64,000 nt of DNA from contig NZ_JALIEA010000006.1 in the NCBI RefSeq assembly GCF_022869005.1, positions 81,050 through 145,049 of the forward strand, written 5' to 3'. Position numbers and translations under genes: made by a program. Below are positions 8,319-16,606 of the stretch, in pieces. The stretch is from Corynebacterium kalidii (lineage in GTDB: Bacteria; Actinomycetota; Actinomycetes; Mycobacteriales; Mycobacteriaceae). Position 1 is the stretch's first letter, and each line of letters begins with the position of its first letter. A model generated the notes under the pieces. That model worked only from the letters and a program-made list of their open reading frames with translations. It was not told the origin of the DNA and searched no databases.

Positions 8319-9188
8319 ATGACAGTGGCTCATGACGTCATCGACCCAGAACGCGTGCAGCGGATCCGGGAATCGGCGTACCGCATCCGGCAGTACGCCA
8401 TCACGCAGGCGGAACTCCAAGGGCAGGGGTACATCGGCCAGGCTCTGGATCTCGCGGACATTCTGGCGGTCCTCTATGCCGACCAGCTGGTTCTCAACCC
8501 ACACGACGTCGCGGACCCGGAGCGTGACCGGTGCTTCATGTCGATGGGGCACTACGGTCTCGCCCTCTACGCGGCCCTGGTGGAGGCGAAGTTCCTGCCG
8601 GAGGAGGAGCTCCAGACCTACGCCGCGGATGACTCCCGGCTGCCGATGTCGGCGATGGCGGTCTACACGCCCGGTGTCGAGATCTCGGGAGGTTCACTCG
8701 GTCACGGTCTTCCGATCGCGCTGGGTGCCGCGATGGCGTTGGCGAGGAAGGGCGGTTCTCAGATCGTCGTGAATCTGCTGTCGGACGGTGAGCTGGACGA
8801 AGGGTCGACGTGGGAAGCCGCCAAGGTCGCCGGTGACCTGAAGTTGAAGAACATCGTCGCTGTCGTCGACGTCAACGGTCAGCAGGCTGACGGTTCGACG
8901 CGGCCTGGCGAACTGCTGGACGGTTCCGCGACGGCACGGCGGTTCGAAGCCTTCGGCTGGACCGCGCATGACGTGGACGGCCACGACATCGAGGCTCTCA
9001 TCCGGGCCCTGGAGACCGCCCGCGCCGCCGAGGACGGACGACCCCACGTGCTTGTCTGTCGGACCGTGATGGGGAAGGGGGTCCCCATGCTGGAGAACAG
9101 GGACAAGCTCCACTTCATGAGGGTCGACGAAGAGGAGTGGGTACAGGTGAAAAAGCAGCTCAAGGAAGGATTCGGCAATGGTCAGTGA
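8319..9188 (+). CDS. Transketolase-like protein, N-terminal (TPP-binding) subunit
   Basis: A 289-residue subunit of a split transketolase. It carries the diphosphate/metal-binding region SDGELDEGSTWEAAKVAG followed by VVDVNGQQADG, which is the TPP motif with Ser in place of the usual first Gly. GGSLGHGLPIALGAA is the typical channel segment. It overlaps the C-terminal subunit gene by 11 bp, so the two are translated together. Split transketolases occur in dedicated sugar pathways, for example apulose-4-phosphate transketolase AptAB, rather than in the central pentose pathway. No kinase gene is adjacent, so the ketose donor here is unknown. Confidence 0.85.
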   Translation: MTVAHDVIDPERVQRIRESAYRIRQYAITQAELQGQGYIGQALDLADILAVLYADQLVLNPHDVADPERDRCFMSMGHYGLALYAALVEAKFLPEEELQTYAADDSRLPMSAMAVYTPGVEISGGSLGHGLPIALGAAMALARKGGSQIVVNLLSDGELDEGSTWEAAKVAGDLKLKNIVAVVDVNGQQADGSTRPGELLDGSATARRFEAFGWTAHDVDGHDIEALIRALETARAAEDGRPHVLVCRTVMGKGVPMLENRDKLHFMRVDEEEWVQVKKQLKEGFGNGQ

Positions 9189-10179
9189 CAAGAACAGCGG
9201 AACGGTCCTGCGCTCCGGCGCGATGATCGCCGACGTGGCGGGCGAGGGTGTCGAGACGGTGTCCGCACCCCTGGGGCACGCGTTGCTCGACGCCGCGGAG
9301 AACGACGACCGCATCGTCGGGTTGTCGGCGGACCTCGCGAAGTACACGGACATGCACATCTTCCGTGACGCGCTCCCAGATCGCTTCTACCAGGTGGGCA
9401 TGGCCGAGATGGCGATGATGGGTGCAGCGGCGGGACTCGCGCAGGAGGGTTTCGTACCGTTCGCATCCACGTACTCCGTGTTCGCGACCCGTCGAGCCTA
9501 CGACTGGCTGCTCCTCGACATCGCCGAGCAGAAACTCAACGTCAACCTCGTGTGTGCCCTGCCCGGGCTGACGACCGGCTACGGTCCCAGTCACATGGCC
9601 TTCGATGACCTGGCGATCCTCCAGGCGTGTCCGCACCTGACGATCCTCGATCCCTGTGACGCGACCGACATCCAGGCGGCGACGCCGGCGATGGCGGCGG
9701 TCGACGGACCGACCTATATGCGTCTCCTGCGGGGGCGGGTGCCCAAGATCCTGCACAACTACGACGGGGAGTTCGAGCTCGGAAAGGCCCGGAAGCTGCG
9801 GGACGGAGGGAATGCCCTGGTCATCAGCTCCGGTCTCGCAACCCAACGTGTCCTGGAGGCCGCTGAGAAGCTGGACAGGGACGGTATCGAGGTCGAGGTT
9901 CTTCACCTGGCGACCATCAAGCCCCTCGACGAGAAGGCGGTCATCGACGCGATCGTCCGTTCCGAGCGCCCGGTGTTCACCGCGGAGAACCATTCGGTTG
10001 TCGGCGGGCTCTTCTCTGCCGTGGCGTCAGCTGCCGCGCGGAACGGCGTCGGCCGGAAGATCACGCCGATCGCACTACCTGATGAATTCCCGAGTGCGGG
10101 CGCGCTCCCCACCCTCGAGGAGCGCTACGGAATCAGTGCTGGGGCAATGGAACGAACCATTCGTTCCAGTCAGGGTTGA
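9178..10179 (+). CDS. Transketolase-like protein, C-terminal subunit
   Basis: A 333-residue partner of the preceding gene. It has the pyrimidine-binding domain, with the activating glutamate in RFYQVGMAEMAMMGAAAGLA and the following FVPFASTYSVFATRRAYD, then the transketolase C-terminal domain (residues about 200-330) with ENHSVVGGLFSAVA. It resembles 1-deoxyxylulose-5-phosphate synthase and split-transketolase C subunits. Together the two proteins should transfer a two-carbon ketol unit using TPP. The stop is followed by a 180-bp gap before the permease. Confidence 0.85.
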   Translation: MVSDKNSGTVLRSGAMIADVAGEGVETVSAPLGHALLDAAENDDRIVGLSADLAKYTDMHIFRDALPDRFYQVGMAEMAMMGAAAGLAQEGFVPFASTYSVFATRRAYDWLLLDIAEQKLNVNLVCALPGLTTGYGPSHMAFDDLAILQACPHLTILDPCDATDIQAATPAMAAVDGPTYMRLLRGRVPKILHNYDGEFELGKARKLRDGGNALVISSGLATQRVLEAAEKLDRDGIEVEVLHLATIKPLDEKAVIDAIVRSERPVFTAENHSVVGGLFSAVASAAARNGVGRKITPIALPDEFPSAGALPTLEERYGISAGAMERTIRSSQG

Positions 10180-10358
10180 TGAATTTCTGGTCCGGTACGC
10201 GTGCTTCTCCGAGGGGCACGGGAAAATTCAAGGGTAAGTGCCTGAGGCTGCGGTGAGGAATCGTTGCGTGCTGCTATGTTGCAGTGATGGCAGGCGTTGT
10301 TTGCGTCATATTTTCTTTCCGATGTGAGCATCCGGGCGCTTACGTGAAAGGGGGCACC

Positions 10359-11837
10359 ATGGGTGCCGGTTACTTAATAGTTCTCGCGATTGTCGCTATC
10401 GTGGCCCTTCTCGTTCTGGTTACGGTCATGAAGTGGCCCGCGTATATCGCCTTGCTTGCCGTCGCGGTCGTCACGGCGTTGGCCGCCGGGACGTCGCCGA
10501 GTGAGGTGATGCCACTCATCATCGACGGCATGGGAAGCACCCTGGGAAGTGTGGCGCTCCTCGTCGGTCTCGGGGCGATGCTGGGCGGGATCCTGGAGAA
10601 ATCCGGTTCCGCTGCCGTTCTCGCACATTCCTTCCGGAGCCGTCTCGGGGAGAAACGGTCCGGAACCGCACTTCTCCTCGCCGCATCACTCGTCGCCATA
10701 CCCATCTTCTATGACGTGGCTTTCATCCTGCTGGTGCCGATCGTCTATTCTTTCGCCCGGATGGCGGGGCATCGAAGTCCGGTGATCCTCGGACTCCCCA
10801 TTGCTCCTTTCATGGTCTACCTGCACAACACGTTGCCCCCGCATCCCGGAATCACTGCGGCCACGGAAAGTCTCGGCGGAGACGTCGGTGTCCTGCTCAT
10901 GGTCGGGTTGGTTGTCGCGGTGCCGGTCGGGTTCGTGGCGGTCTACATGGCGAAGTTCCTGAACCTGAAGGACTATGTCATGACGCCCGATGTCGCGCGG
11001 CGATTCGCAGCTGTCTCGACATCGGCACATGCGCAACCGGTCCGTGGTGGCGGTGACGGTGGTGGCGGTGACGGTGGTGGCGGTGACGGTGGTGGCGGTG
11101 ACGCCGGAGGGGATGGCGATGATGCCGACGGTCGTGTCGACGATGAATCGGCCCATGTGACCACTCCTGCAACATGGGAAGTCTTGTTGTGTATCCTCCT
11201 TCCGCTGCTGATGATTGCGGTCGGAACGGTCACTGACCTGGTTCTTCCTGACGGGCATGCGGCCCTTGAGTACACGAGCTTCATCGGTGCCCCGGCCTTC
11301 GCCCTCCTGGTGGCTGCGGTGCTCGGATACTACCTCCTGGGGATCCGGCATAAGCGTCGCGGTGCGAAGGTCTCCGAAATCATGGACGACGCGCTTGGTC
11401 CGGCAGCGGTCGTGGTCTTCGTCACCGGCGCCGGTGGGGTATTCGCGGCAGTTCTGACGGCCACCGGCATCGGCGAAGCGATATCCGACGCGCTCCTTGC
11501 GACGGGTATGCCCATTCTGCCGCTGGTGTTCCTCCTTGCTGCGGCGTTGAAGGCGGCGCAGGGCTCGGGGACGGTCGCTGCGCAGACCACCGGAGGCATC
11601 ATCGCGGCGACCGTGCTGTCGGGGGACTACAGCGTCGTCCAGGTCGCCTTGTTGACGATCGCGATCGGTTGTGGATCGAACTCCCTCACGCACGTCAATG
11701 ACTCGGCCTTCTGGATCACCACGCGGTACCTCGGTCTCTCCGTCATCGATGGGCTGAAGACTTGGTCGGTCATGGGCCTGACGCTTGCCCTCACCGGATT
11801 TGCCATCACGTGCGGACTCTGGGTCGTCGTCCCGTAG
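10359..11837 (+). CDS. GntP-family permease (sugar acid or related hydroxy acid)
   Basis: A 492-residue inner-membrane transporter. Hydrophobic spans cover most of the length. Family features include IPIFYDVAFILLVPI, FMVYLHNTLPPHPG and the C-terminal AQGSGTVAAQTTGG and GCGSNSLTHVNDSAFWI, all characteristic of the GntP gluconate/H+ symporter group. ATG 10359 follows aaaggggg. A low-complexity loop of four GGGGD units (residues about 229-248), encoded by a 15-bp tandem repeat, lies in the long central hydrophilic loop and is unusual for the family. The substrate is probably a sugar acid or related polyhydroxy acid that feeds the adjacent SDR and transketolase. Confidence 0.85.
   Translation: MGAGYLIVLAIVAIVALLVLVTVMKWPAYIALLAVAVVTALAAGTSPSEVMPLIIDGMGSTLGSVALLVGLGAMLGGILEKSGSAAVLAHSFRSRLGEKRSGTALLLAASLVAIPIFYDVAFILLVPIVYSFARMAGHRSPVILGLPIAPFMVYLHNTLPPHPGITAATESLGGDVGVLLMVGLVVAVPVGFVAVYMAKFLNLKDYVMTPDVARRFAAVSTSAHAQPVRGGGDGGGGDGGGGDGGGGDAGGDGDDADGRVDDESAHVTTPATWEVLLCILLPLLMIAVGTVTDLVLPDGHAALEYTSFIGAPAFALLVAAVLGYYLLGIRHKRRGAKVSEIMDDALGPAAVVVFVTGAGGVFAAVLTATGIGEAISDALLATGMPILPLVFLLAAALKAAQGSGTVAAQTTGGIIAATVLSGDYSVVQVALLTIAIGCGSNSLTHVNDSAFWITTRYLGLSVIDGLKTWSVMGLTLALTGFAITCGLWVVVP
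11043..11102 (+). repeat. Tandem repeat, 15 bp x 4, inside the GntP permease gene
   Basis: Four head-to-tail units of ggtggtggcggtgac; the first unit has one base change (c for the leading g). They encode repeats of Gly-Gly-Gly-Gly-Asp. As the unit is a multiple of three, copy-number change would lengthen or shorten the loop without a frameshift. Confidence 0.92.
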
Positions 11838-11913
11838 TGTCCTGACGAGCGTCCTGACGAGCTTCCGGACAATGGCGGCCGGGGAGCTTCCCCGGGCGGG
11901 GACGTGACAGAAG

Positions 11914-11966
11914 AAGTCTGGCCCCGTGCACGGAATCCACCCGGATCCGTGCACGGGGCCAGACTT
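11914..11966. terminator. Bidirectional terminator between gntP and SDR genes
   Basis: A perfect 21-bp inverted repeat (arms 11914-11934 and 11946-11966, starting aagtctggcc) with an 11-nt loop is followed by a short T run (tttt) at 11965. It lies between two convergent genes and can serve both. The outer arm sequence recurs in another hairpin at 45112-45168. Confidence 0.88.
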
Positions 11967-12003
11967 TTCTCTGCCCGCTGTCGTGGCCTACGGGCGGTGA
12001 CCG

Positions 12004-12783
12004 TCAGCTGATGTAGGAGCCGCCGTTGATGTTCTGGGTCGTGCCGGTGATGTAGCCGGCGTCGTGGCTGGAGAGCCAGACGAACAGCGCCGCCATCTCG
12101 TCCGGAGTGCCCTGCCTGCGGAGCGGCACAGCCTGGGCGAGTCGACGCTCGTTCTCGTCGTCGGACCCGGCACGGATGTCGGTGTCGACGACCCCCGGGG
12201 CGACGGCGTTGACGGTGATGCCGTGTTCGGCGAGTTCACGCGCCAGGCCACGGGTGAGCCCGATGACGCCGGCCTTCGCGGCGGCGTAGGCGGTTCTGGA
12301 GAAGACCCCGCCCCCGTGTTGTGCGGTGACCGACGACATGTTGACGATCCGGCCGTAGCCGCCGGCGATCATCTGCGGGACGAATTCCTTGCTGGTCAGG
12401 AAGCTGCCGGTGAGGTTGACGGCGATCACGCGGTTCCATTCGTCGAGTCCGAGCTCCTCGAATGCCGAGGGGGAGGGGATCCCCGCGATGTTGGCGAGGG
12501 CCCCGACGGGCGGCAGGTCGCTGTCGACGATGGTCTGTGCCGCGTTTGCCACGGAGTCCTCTGAGGTCACGTCACAGGCGAAGCCGGCGGAGGGGACCCC
12601 GAATTCGGAGGCGATGGACTCTGCCGCGGCCTGCGCGGAGGCCGCGTCCAGGTCGAGGACGACGACCGCCCAGCCTTCGCGGGCGTACCGGCGGGCCGTG
12701 GCCTGACCGATGCCGCGGGGGGAGGCGGCTCCGGTGACCACGGCAGTGCGCTGGCCGATCTCGGGTGGGGTGCTGAGTGACAT
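12004..12783 (-). CDS. Short-chain dehydrogenase/reductase
   Basis: A 259-residue classical SDR. The cofactor loop is TGAASPRGIG, two residues longer than the usual TGxxxGIG. The acidic residues in VVVLDLDAA after strand 2 favour NAD over NADP. NIAGI replaces NNAG; the catalytic Ser is in NMSSVTA and the YxxxK motif is YAAAK. It is divergent from the FadR-type regulator with probable operator sites in between, so it is likely induced with the transketolase-permease operon. It probably oxidises a hydroxyl of the imported polyol or sugar acid, giving the ketose for the transketolase; the substrate is not shown. Confidence 0.88.
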   Translation of the reverse strand: MSLSTPPEIGQRTAVVTGAASPRGIGQATARRYAREGWAVVVLDLDAASAQAAAESIASEFGVPSAGFACDVTSEDSVANAAQTIVDSDLPPVGALANIAGIPSPSAFEELGLDEWNRVIAVNLTGSFLTSKEFVPQMIAGGYGRIVNMSSVTAQHGGGVFSRTAYAAAKAGVIGLTRGLARELAEHGITVNAVAPGVVDTDIRAGSDDENERRLAQAVPLRRQGTPDEMAALFVWLSSHDAGYITGTTQNINGGSYIS

Positions 12784-12879
12784 GTGGTCCTGCTCCTTCT
12801 TTTTTGTCTCGCCGGACGCCTGTGATCTGTCCGATAGCGGTGAAACTGGTGTGATTCAAGACTCCCCCCTTCGCGAGAT

Positions 12880-12911
12880 ATTGTCAACCGGTAACGGTTA
12901 ACTGTCGACAA
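12880..12911. promoter_or_regulatory. GntR-type operator sites before the SDR gene
   Basis: Two overlapping words, attgtcaaccggtaac (12880-12895) and, on the other strand, attgtcgacagttaac (12896-12911), match the sites before the transketolase genes (shared core ttgtYRAC-N-GTTRAC). They lie about 100 bp from the SDR start and 150 bp from the regulator start. A shared regulator is inferred from repetition of the motif. Confidence 0.6.
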
Positions 12912-13057
12912 TGAAAGCCTGCAGGTGCGGAGCGATGGTGTAGGTTGACCGGTCCGTGCGGCCCGGTCACTGCGTTCGTGCTGCGTTTGCCCGCTGTCGA
13001 TGTACAGTTCTTATGTCGGTTGACGACTGTCAGCAGTGGTGTGAGAGGACGTGGAAC

Positions 13058-13717
13058 GTGTCGGAGAAGCAGAATGCTCTTCTGGGGCTGAAGAAGACGA
13101 ATCTCCGGGAGCAGGCGCTGTCTGCGCTGCGGACGGCGATCACCCGGGGAGGTCTTCCGCCCCGGAGTGCGTTGATCGAGACCGAACTGTCGGAACAGCT
13201 CGGTATCAGCAGAGGGACCCTGCGTGAAGCGCTCCGTCAGCTGCAGCAGGAGGGACTCGTCGTCCTGGGGGATCGCGGTCGCCTGTCGGTGAGGAGCCTC
13301 GAGGCACATGAGATCCGCGAGATCTTCGTCGTCCGTTCTGCGCTGGAGGGGCTCGCTGCTGCTGAGCTGGCGCTCCAGGACGACCGCACGGGGACTGTCG
13401 CGGAACTTCAGTCCGCACTGGACCGGATGGCAGAGGCCGGGACCGAACGACTGGATGACCGCATCGAGTGCGACCTCAGCTTTCACCGTGCGCTGTGCAG
13501 CCTGACCGGCAACGCGACATTGCTGCACTCGTGGACGTCGTTGGAGGGGTCGATCCGCATGTCGATCATGTATGCGGGGGTGGAGCGTGCGGTGGGGAAC
13601 ATGGACGTGGGGAAGCACATGGAGATCGTGAAGGCCATCGAGGCCGGTGACCCGGAGGCGGCCCGTCGCGCAGTCGCAGAGCACCTGAAGTGGGCGTCGG
13701 ACAACCTGGTGGCGTAG
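13058..13717 (+). CDS. GntR/FadR-family transcriptional regulator
   Basis: A 219-residue regulator. The winged helix spans residues 10-75 (LREQALSALRTAITRGGLPP, then LSEQLGISRGTLREALRQLQ), and the C-terminal all-helical FCD domain follows (residues about 85-215). FCD metal ligands are plausible in the Asp/His pattern IECDLSFHRALC and EHLKWAS. GTG 13058 has gagagga eight bases upstream; ATG 13013 is an alternative that adds 15 residues. It most likely represses both the SDR gene and the transketolase-permease operon until the substrate or an intermediate is present. Confidence 0.85.
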   Translation: MSEKQNALLGLKKTNLREQALSALRTAITRGGLPPRSALIETELSEQLGISRGTLREALRQLQQEGLVVLGDRGRLSVRSLEAHEIREIFVVRSALEGLAAAELALQDDRTGTVAELQSALDRMAEAGTERLDDRIECDLSFHRALCSLTGNATLLHSWTSLEGSIRMSIMYAGVERAVGNMDVGKHMEIVKAIEAGDPEAARRAVAEHLKWASDNLVA

Positions 13718-13748
13718 CGTCCCCTGACCTGCGGTTTCCGGTGACGGT

Positions 13749-13916
13749 CCCCTAGAAAACGACCCACCCCAGGGCGCCCGCGGCGATCACCACGGCCCAG
13801 GCCGGGACCTTCCAGCTGTGGAGCGCCACGAACGCCGCGACGGCCAGTACCAGGGCGTTGACGCCGTTGCCGAGGATTCCGGTGGTGAACACCGGGTCGT
13901 ACAGCGCGGCGGCGAG
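13749..13916. repeat. Right copy of the 168-bp direct repeat (3' end of chrA)
   Basis: This segment, which contains the 3' end of intact chrA, aligns without gaps to 7630-7797 at about 96% identity. Both copies have the same orientation and are 6119 bp apart, bracketing the split-transketolase block. Confidence 0.9.
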
Positions 13917-14978
13917 GATGCCCACCACCCCGGCGTTGATGCCCGTCAGTACCCTGCGGGTGGCGGCGTTTCCCCGCAGTGCCTCCCAGAAGGGTAGCGT
14001 GCCCACCACCAGCAGCGCGGCCGGCAGGAATATCGCCACGGTGGCGACCAGTGCGCCGACAATGCCGGTCACCGTCCCGGAGCTGGATGCGCCGAGGAAA
14101 CCGGCGACGGTGAACAACGGCCCCGGGACCGCCTGGGCGGCCCCGTACCCGGCGAGGAAGACCTCGGGGTCGACGAGGCCGGCGGTCTCCGCCTGCAGGA
14201 GCGGCAGCACCACATGGCCGCCGCCGAAGACCAGCGACCCCGCGCGGTAGAAGACGTCGGCCAGCGACAGGTAGGCGTTCTGCGTCCACGCGGCGAGCAG
14301 GGGAAGCCCGGCCAGCAGCAGGGCGAACAACCCCAGGCACGCGACAGCGGTCCGTCGGGACACCCGGACCGCGAAGGCGTCCTCCGCCCGCGGGGCCTGC
14401 TCCTGCGGGGTGAGCCAGAGGAAACCGACGAGGCCGGCCACCGCGACGGCGATCGCCAGGGTCGCCGGGCCGGGGAAGAGCAGGACGACGATCATCGCCG
14501 CCGCCGCGATGGTGGCCCGGGGTGCGTCGGGCGTCAGAGACCGGGCCATACCCAGGACGGCGTGTGCGACGACGGCGACGGCGGCGGCCTTCAGCCCGTC
14601 GATCCAGCCGGCGTCGGAGAGGTCGCCGACGGCGGCCAGGCCGTAGGCGAAGGCGACGAGAAGCACGACCGAGGGCATCGTGAACGCGAACCACGCGGCG
14701 AACATCCCGGCGTACCCGGCTCTCTGGAGTCCGATGGTCATCCCCACCTGGGACGACGCGGGGCCGGGGAGGAACTGGCACAGCGCGACGAGGTCCGCGT
14801 AGGCCTTCTCGGACAACCACGCGCGGCGCTCCACGAAGGCCTCGCGGAAGAACGCCAGATGGGCGACCGGGCCGCCGAAGCTGGTGAGGCCGAGGCGGAG
14901 GAAAACGAGGAAGACCTCCCAGGTTGCTCCTGTGTTTCCTGGTCGTACGTCGCGGCCGTGGGGCGGGGTTCGGGGCAC
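13752..14978 (-). CDS. chrA: Chromate transporter (ChrA, two-domain)
   Basis: A 408-residue membrane protein made of two homologous Chromate_transp halves. The first half has the signature FLRLGLTSFGGPVAHLAFF and LPGPASSQVGMTIG; the second half repeats it as AGSLVFGGGHVVLPLL and AVPGPLFTVAGFLG. About ten membrane spans are seen. It should export chromate, with possible links to sulfate transport. GTG 14978 is chosen because it directly precedes the conserved region; longer starts add a polar leader. It is co-oriented with arsR 76 bp upstream, so the two may be transcribed together. Confidence 0.87.
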   Translation of the reverse strand: MPRTPPHGRDVRPGNTGATWEVFLVFLRLGLTSFGGPVAHLAFFREAFVERRAWLSEKAYADLVALCQFLPGPASSQVGMTIGLQRAGYAGMFAAWFAFTMPSVVLLVAFAYGLAAVGDLSDAGWIDGLKAAAVAVVAHAVLGMARSLTPDAPRATIAAAAMIVVLLFPGPATLAIAVAVAGLVGFLWLTPQEQAPRAEDAFAVRVSRRTAVACLGLFALLLAGLPLLAAWTQNAYLSLADVFYRAGSLVFGGGHVVLPLLQAETAGLVDPEVFLAGYGAAQAVPGPLFTVAGFLGASSSGTVTGIVGALVATVAIFLPAALLVVGTLPFWEALRGNAATRRVLTGINAGVVGILAAALYDPVFTTGILGNGVNALVLAVAAFVALHSWKVPAWAVVIAAGALGWVVF

Positions 14979-15054
14979 GTGACGATCTTGACAACCTCGG
15001 GCCACCCCGGTCAACGCGGACCGGGTGAACTTTGGGTGAACGAGGCGGCGGGGC

Positions 15055-15408
15055 TCAGCCGATCTGTAACACGGTCCGCAGCGCGGTGAAGACCTCGGGC
15101 CGGACCCGGTGGATCACGGTGCGACCGTCACGGTGGCGTGCCAGCAGGCCTGCCTCGGTCATCTTCTTCAGGTGGTGCGAGATCGTCGGCTGGCTCAGCC
15201 CCATCATCCCGGTGAGTTCACCGACACTGGCCGGCTCGCATCCCGCGGCGGCCAGCTGCGACAGGATGCGCAGCCGTACCGGCTCCGCCAGCACCTTGAA
15301 CAGCCCGGCGTAGTGCACCGACTCGTCCTGGGTCAGCGGGCCGGTCCCGAGTGAACAACACTGCTCGATGTCCGGGGCAGCGGCGGGCAGGGGCTGGGCG
15401 GTGCTCAT
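15055..15408 (-). CDS. arsR: ArsR-family arsenic-responsive repressor
   Basis: A 117-residue winged-helix repressor. The recognition region is LTGMMGLSQPTISHHLKKMT, followed by the beta wing RHRDGRTVIHRV. Cys17-Cys18 near the N-terminus and Cys57 reproduce the spacing of the As(III)-binding triad described for C. glutamicum ArsR (Cys15, Cys16, Cys55). It is divergent from acr3 with two matching dyads in between. Arsenite or antimonite should release it and induce acr3-arsC. Confidence 0.88.
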   Translation of the reverse strand: MSTAQPLPAAAPDIEQCCSLGTGPLTQDESVHYAGLFKVLAEPVRLRILSQLAAAGCEPASVGELTGMMGLSQPTISHHLKKMTEAGLLARHRDGRTVIHRVRPEVFTALRTVLQIG

Positions 15409-15420
15409 GGTCACCACGCT

Positions 15421-15475
15421 ACATTGACGAATGTCGATACGGGAACTACCTTCTGATATTGACCACTGTCGATAT
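15421..15475. promoter_or_regulatory. Two ArsR operator copies
   Basis: The words acattgacgaatgtcgata (15421-15439) and atattgaccactgtcgatat (15456-15475) share the core attgac-N4-gtcgata and lie between arsR and acr3. Corynebacterial ArsR proteins bind such 3'-ATTGAC-type dyads. The first copy is 12 bp from the arsR start, fitting autoregulation. Confidence 0.72.
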
Positions 15476-15493
15476 GGAGCGAGGACGAGGCCC

Positions 15494-16606
15494 GTGACCC
15501 CACCACCGAGATCTGACGCCGCGCCGGCCCGGATGTCGTTCCTGGACCGTTTTCTCCCGGTCTGGATCATCCTGGCCATGGCCGCCGGCCTGGTCATCAG
15601 CCGCACGGTCCCCGGCCTCCGGGATGCCCTGGGGGCATTGGAGATCGGCGGCATATCCATCCCTATCGCGGTGGGTCTGCTGGTGATGATGTACCCGCCG
15701 CTGGCGAAGGTCCGGTACGACAAAGCCGGCAGGATCGCCGGGGACACCCGGCTGATGAGCGTGTCGCTGGTCCTGAACTGGATCGTCGGCCCGTTGCTCA
15801 TGTTCGTCCTGGCCTGGGTCTTTCTTCCGGACCAGCCCGAACTGCGCACCGGGTTGATCATCGTCGGACTCGCCCGCTGCATCGCCATGGTGCTGGTCTG
15901 GTCCGACCTGTCGTGCGCCGACCGGGAGGCCACCGCTGTGCTGGTGGCGATCAATTCCGTGTTCCAGGTGCTCATGTTCGCGGTGCTCGGCTGGTTCTAC
16001 CTGCAGGTACTGCCGTCCTGGCTGGGGTTGGAGACAACCTCGGCGGAGTTCTCCTTCTGGACGATCGTGACCTCGGTGCTGGTGTTCCTGGGCATCCCGC
16101 TCCTCGCCGGGGTGGCCTCACGCCTGCTGGGGGAGAAGGTGAAGGGTCGCGACTGGTACGAGAACAGCTACCTGCCGAGAATCTCCCCACTGGCCCTGAT
16201 CGGGTTGCTGTACACGATCGTGCTGTTGTTCTCTCTCCAGGGTGAGCAGATCGCGGCGAATCCGTGGGCGGTGGCGCGGCTGGCCGTGCCGCTGGTGATC
16301 TACTTCCTGGGCATGTTCGCCCTCGCACTGGTGACGGCGAAGGTGTCGGGGCTCGACTACGCCCGGTCGGCGTCGGTGGCGTTCACCGCGGCGGGCAACA
16401 ACTTCGAGCTGGCGATCGCCGTGGCCATCGGGACGTTCGGTGCCGCCTCCGGCCAGGCGCTGGCGGGCACTGTCGGGCCGTTGATCGAGGTCCCCGTCCT
16501 CGTCGCGCTCGTGTACGTCATGCGGCGGGCCGGGCCGGTACTGTTCGCCGGAGACCCCACCGCGCCGCTACCCACCCGTCGACCGAAGGAGCACGTCCCG
16601 TCATGA
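15494..16606 (+). CDS. acr3: Arsenite efflux permease, Acr3 family
   Basis: A 370-residue ten-span membrane transporter. The conserved cysteine needed for metalloid transport is in [12 protein letters not shown], and the second half has [20 protein letters not shown], a hallmark of Acr3. GTG 15494 follows gaggacgagg. The stop codon overlaps the ATG of arsC (ATGA), so the two are translationally coupled. The protein exports As(III) or Sb(III). Confidence 0.9.
   Translation: MTPPPRSDAAPARMSFLDRFLPVWIILAMAAGLVISRTVPGLRDALGALEIGGISIPIAVGLLVMMYPPLAKVRYDKAGRIAGDTRLMSVSLVLNWIVGPLLMFVLAWVFLPDQPELRTGLIIVGLARCIAMVLVWSDLSCADREATAVLVAINSVFQVLMFAVLGWFYLQVLPSWLGLETTSAEFSFWTIVTSVLVFLGIPLLAGVASRLLGEKVKGRDWYENSYLPRISPLALIGLLYTIVLLFSLQGEQIAANPWAVARLAVPLVIYFLGMFALALVTAKVSGLDYARSASVAFTAAGNNFELAIAVAIGTFGAASGQALAGTVGPLIEVPVLVALVYVMRRAGPVLFAGDPTAPLPTRRPKEHVPS

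Noticed and set aside
13483..14994. A second long frame overlapping chrA on the same strand
   Set aside because: It is Arg/Pro/Gly-rich shadow sequence; the chrA frame has the two-domain signature.
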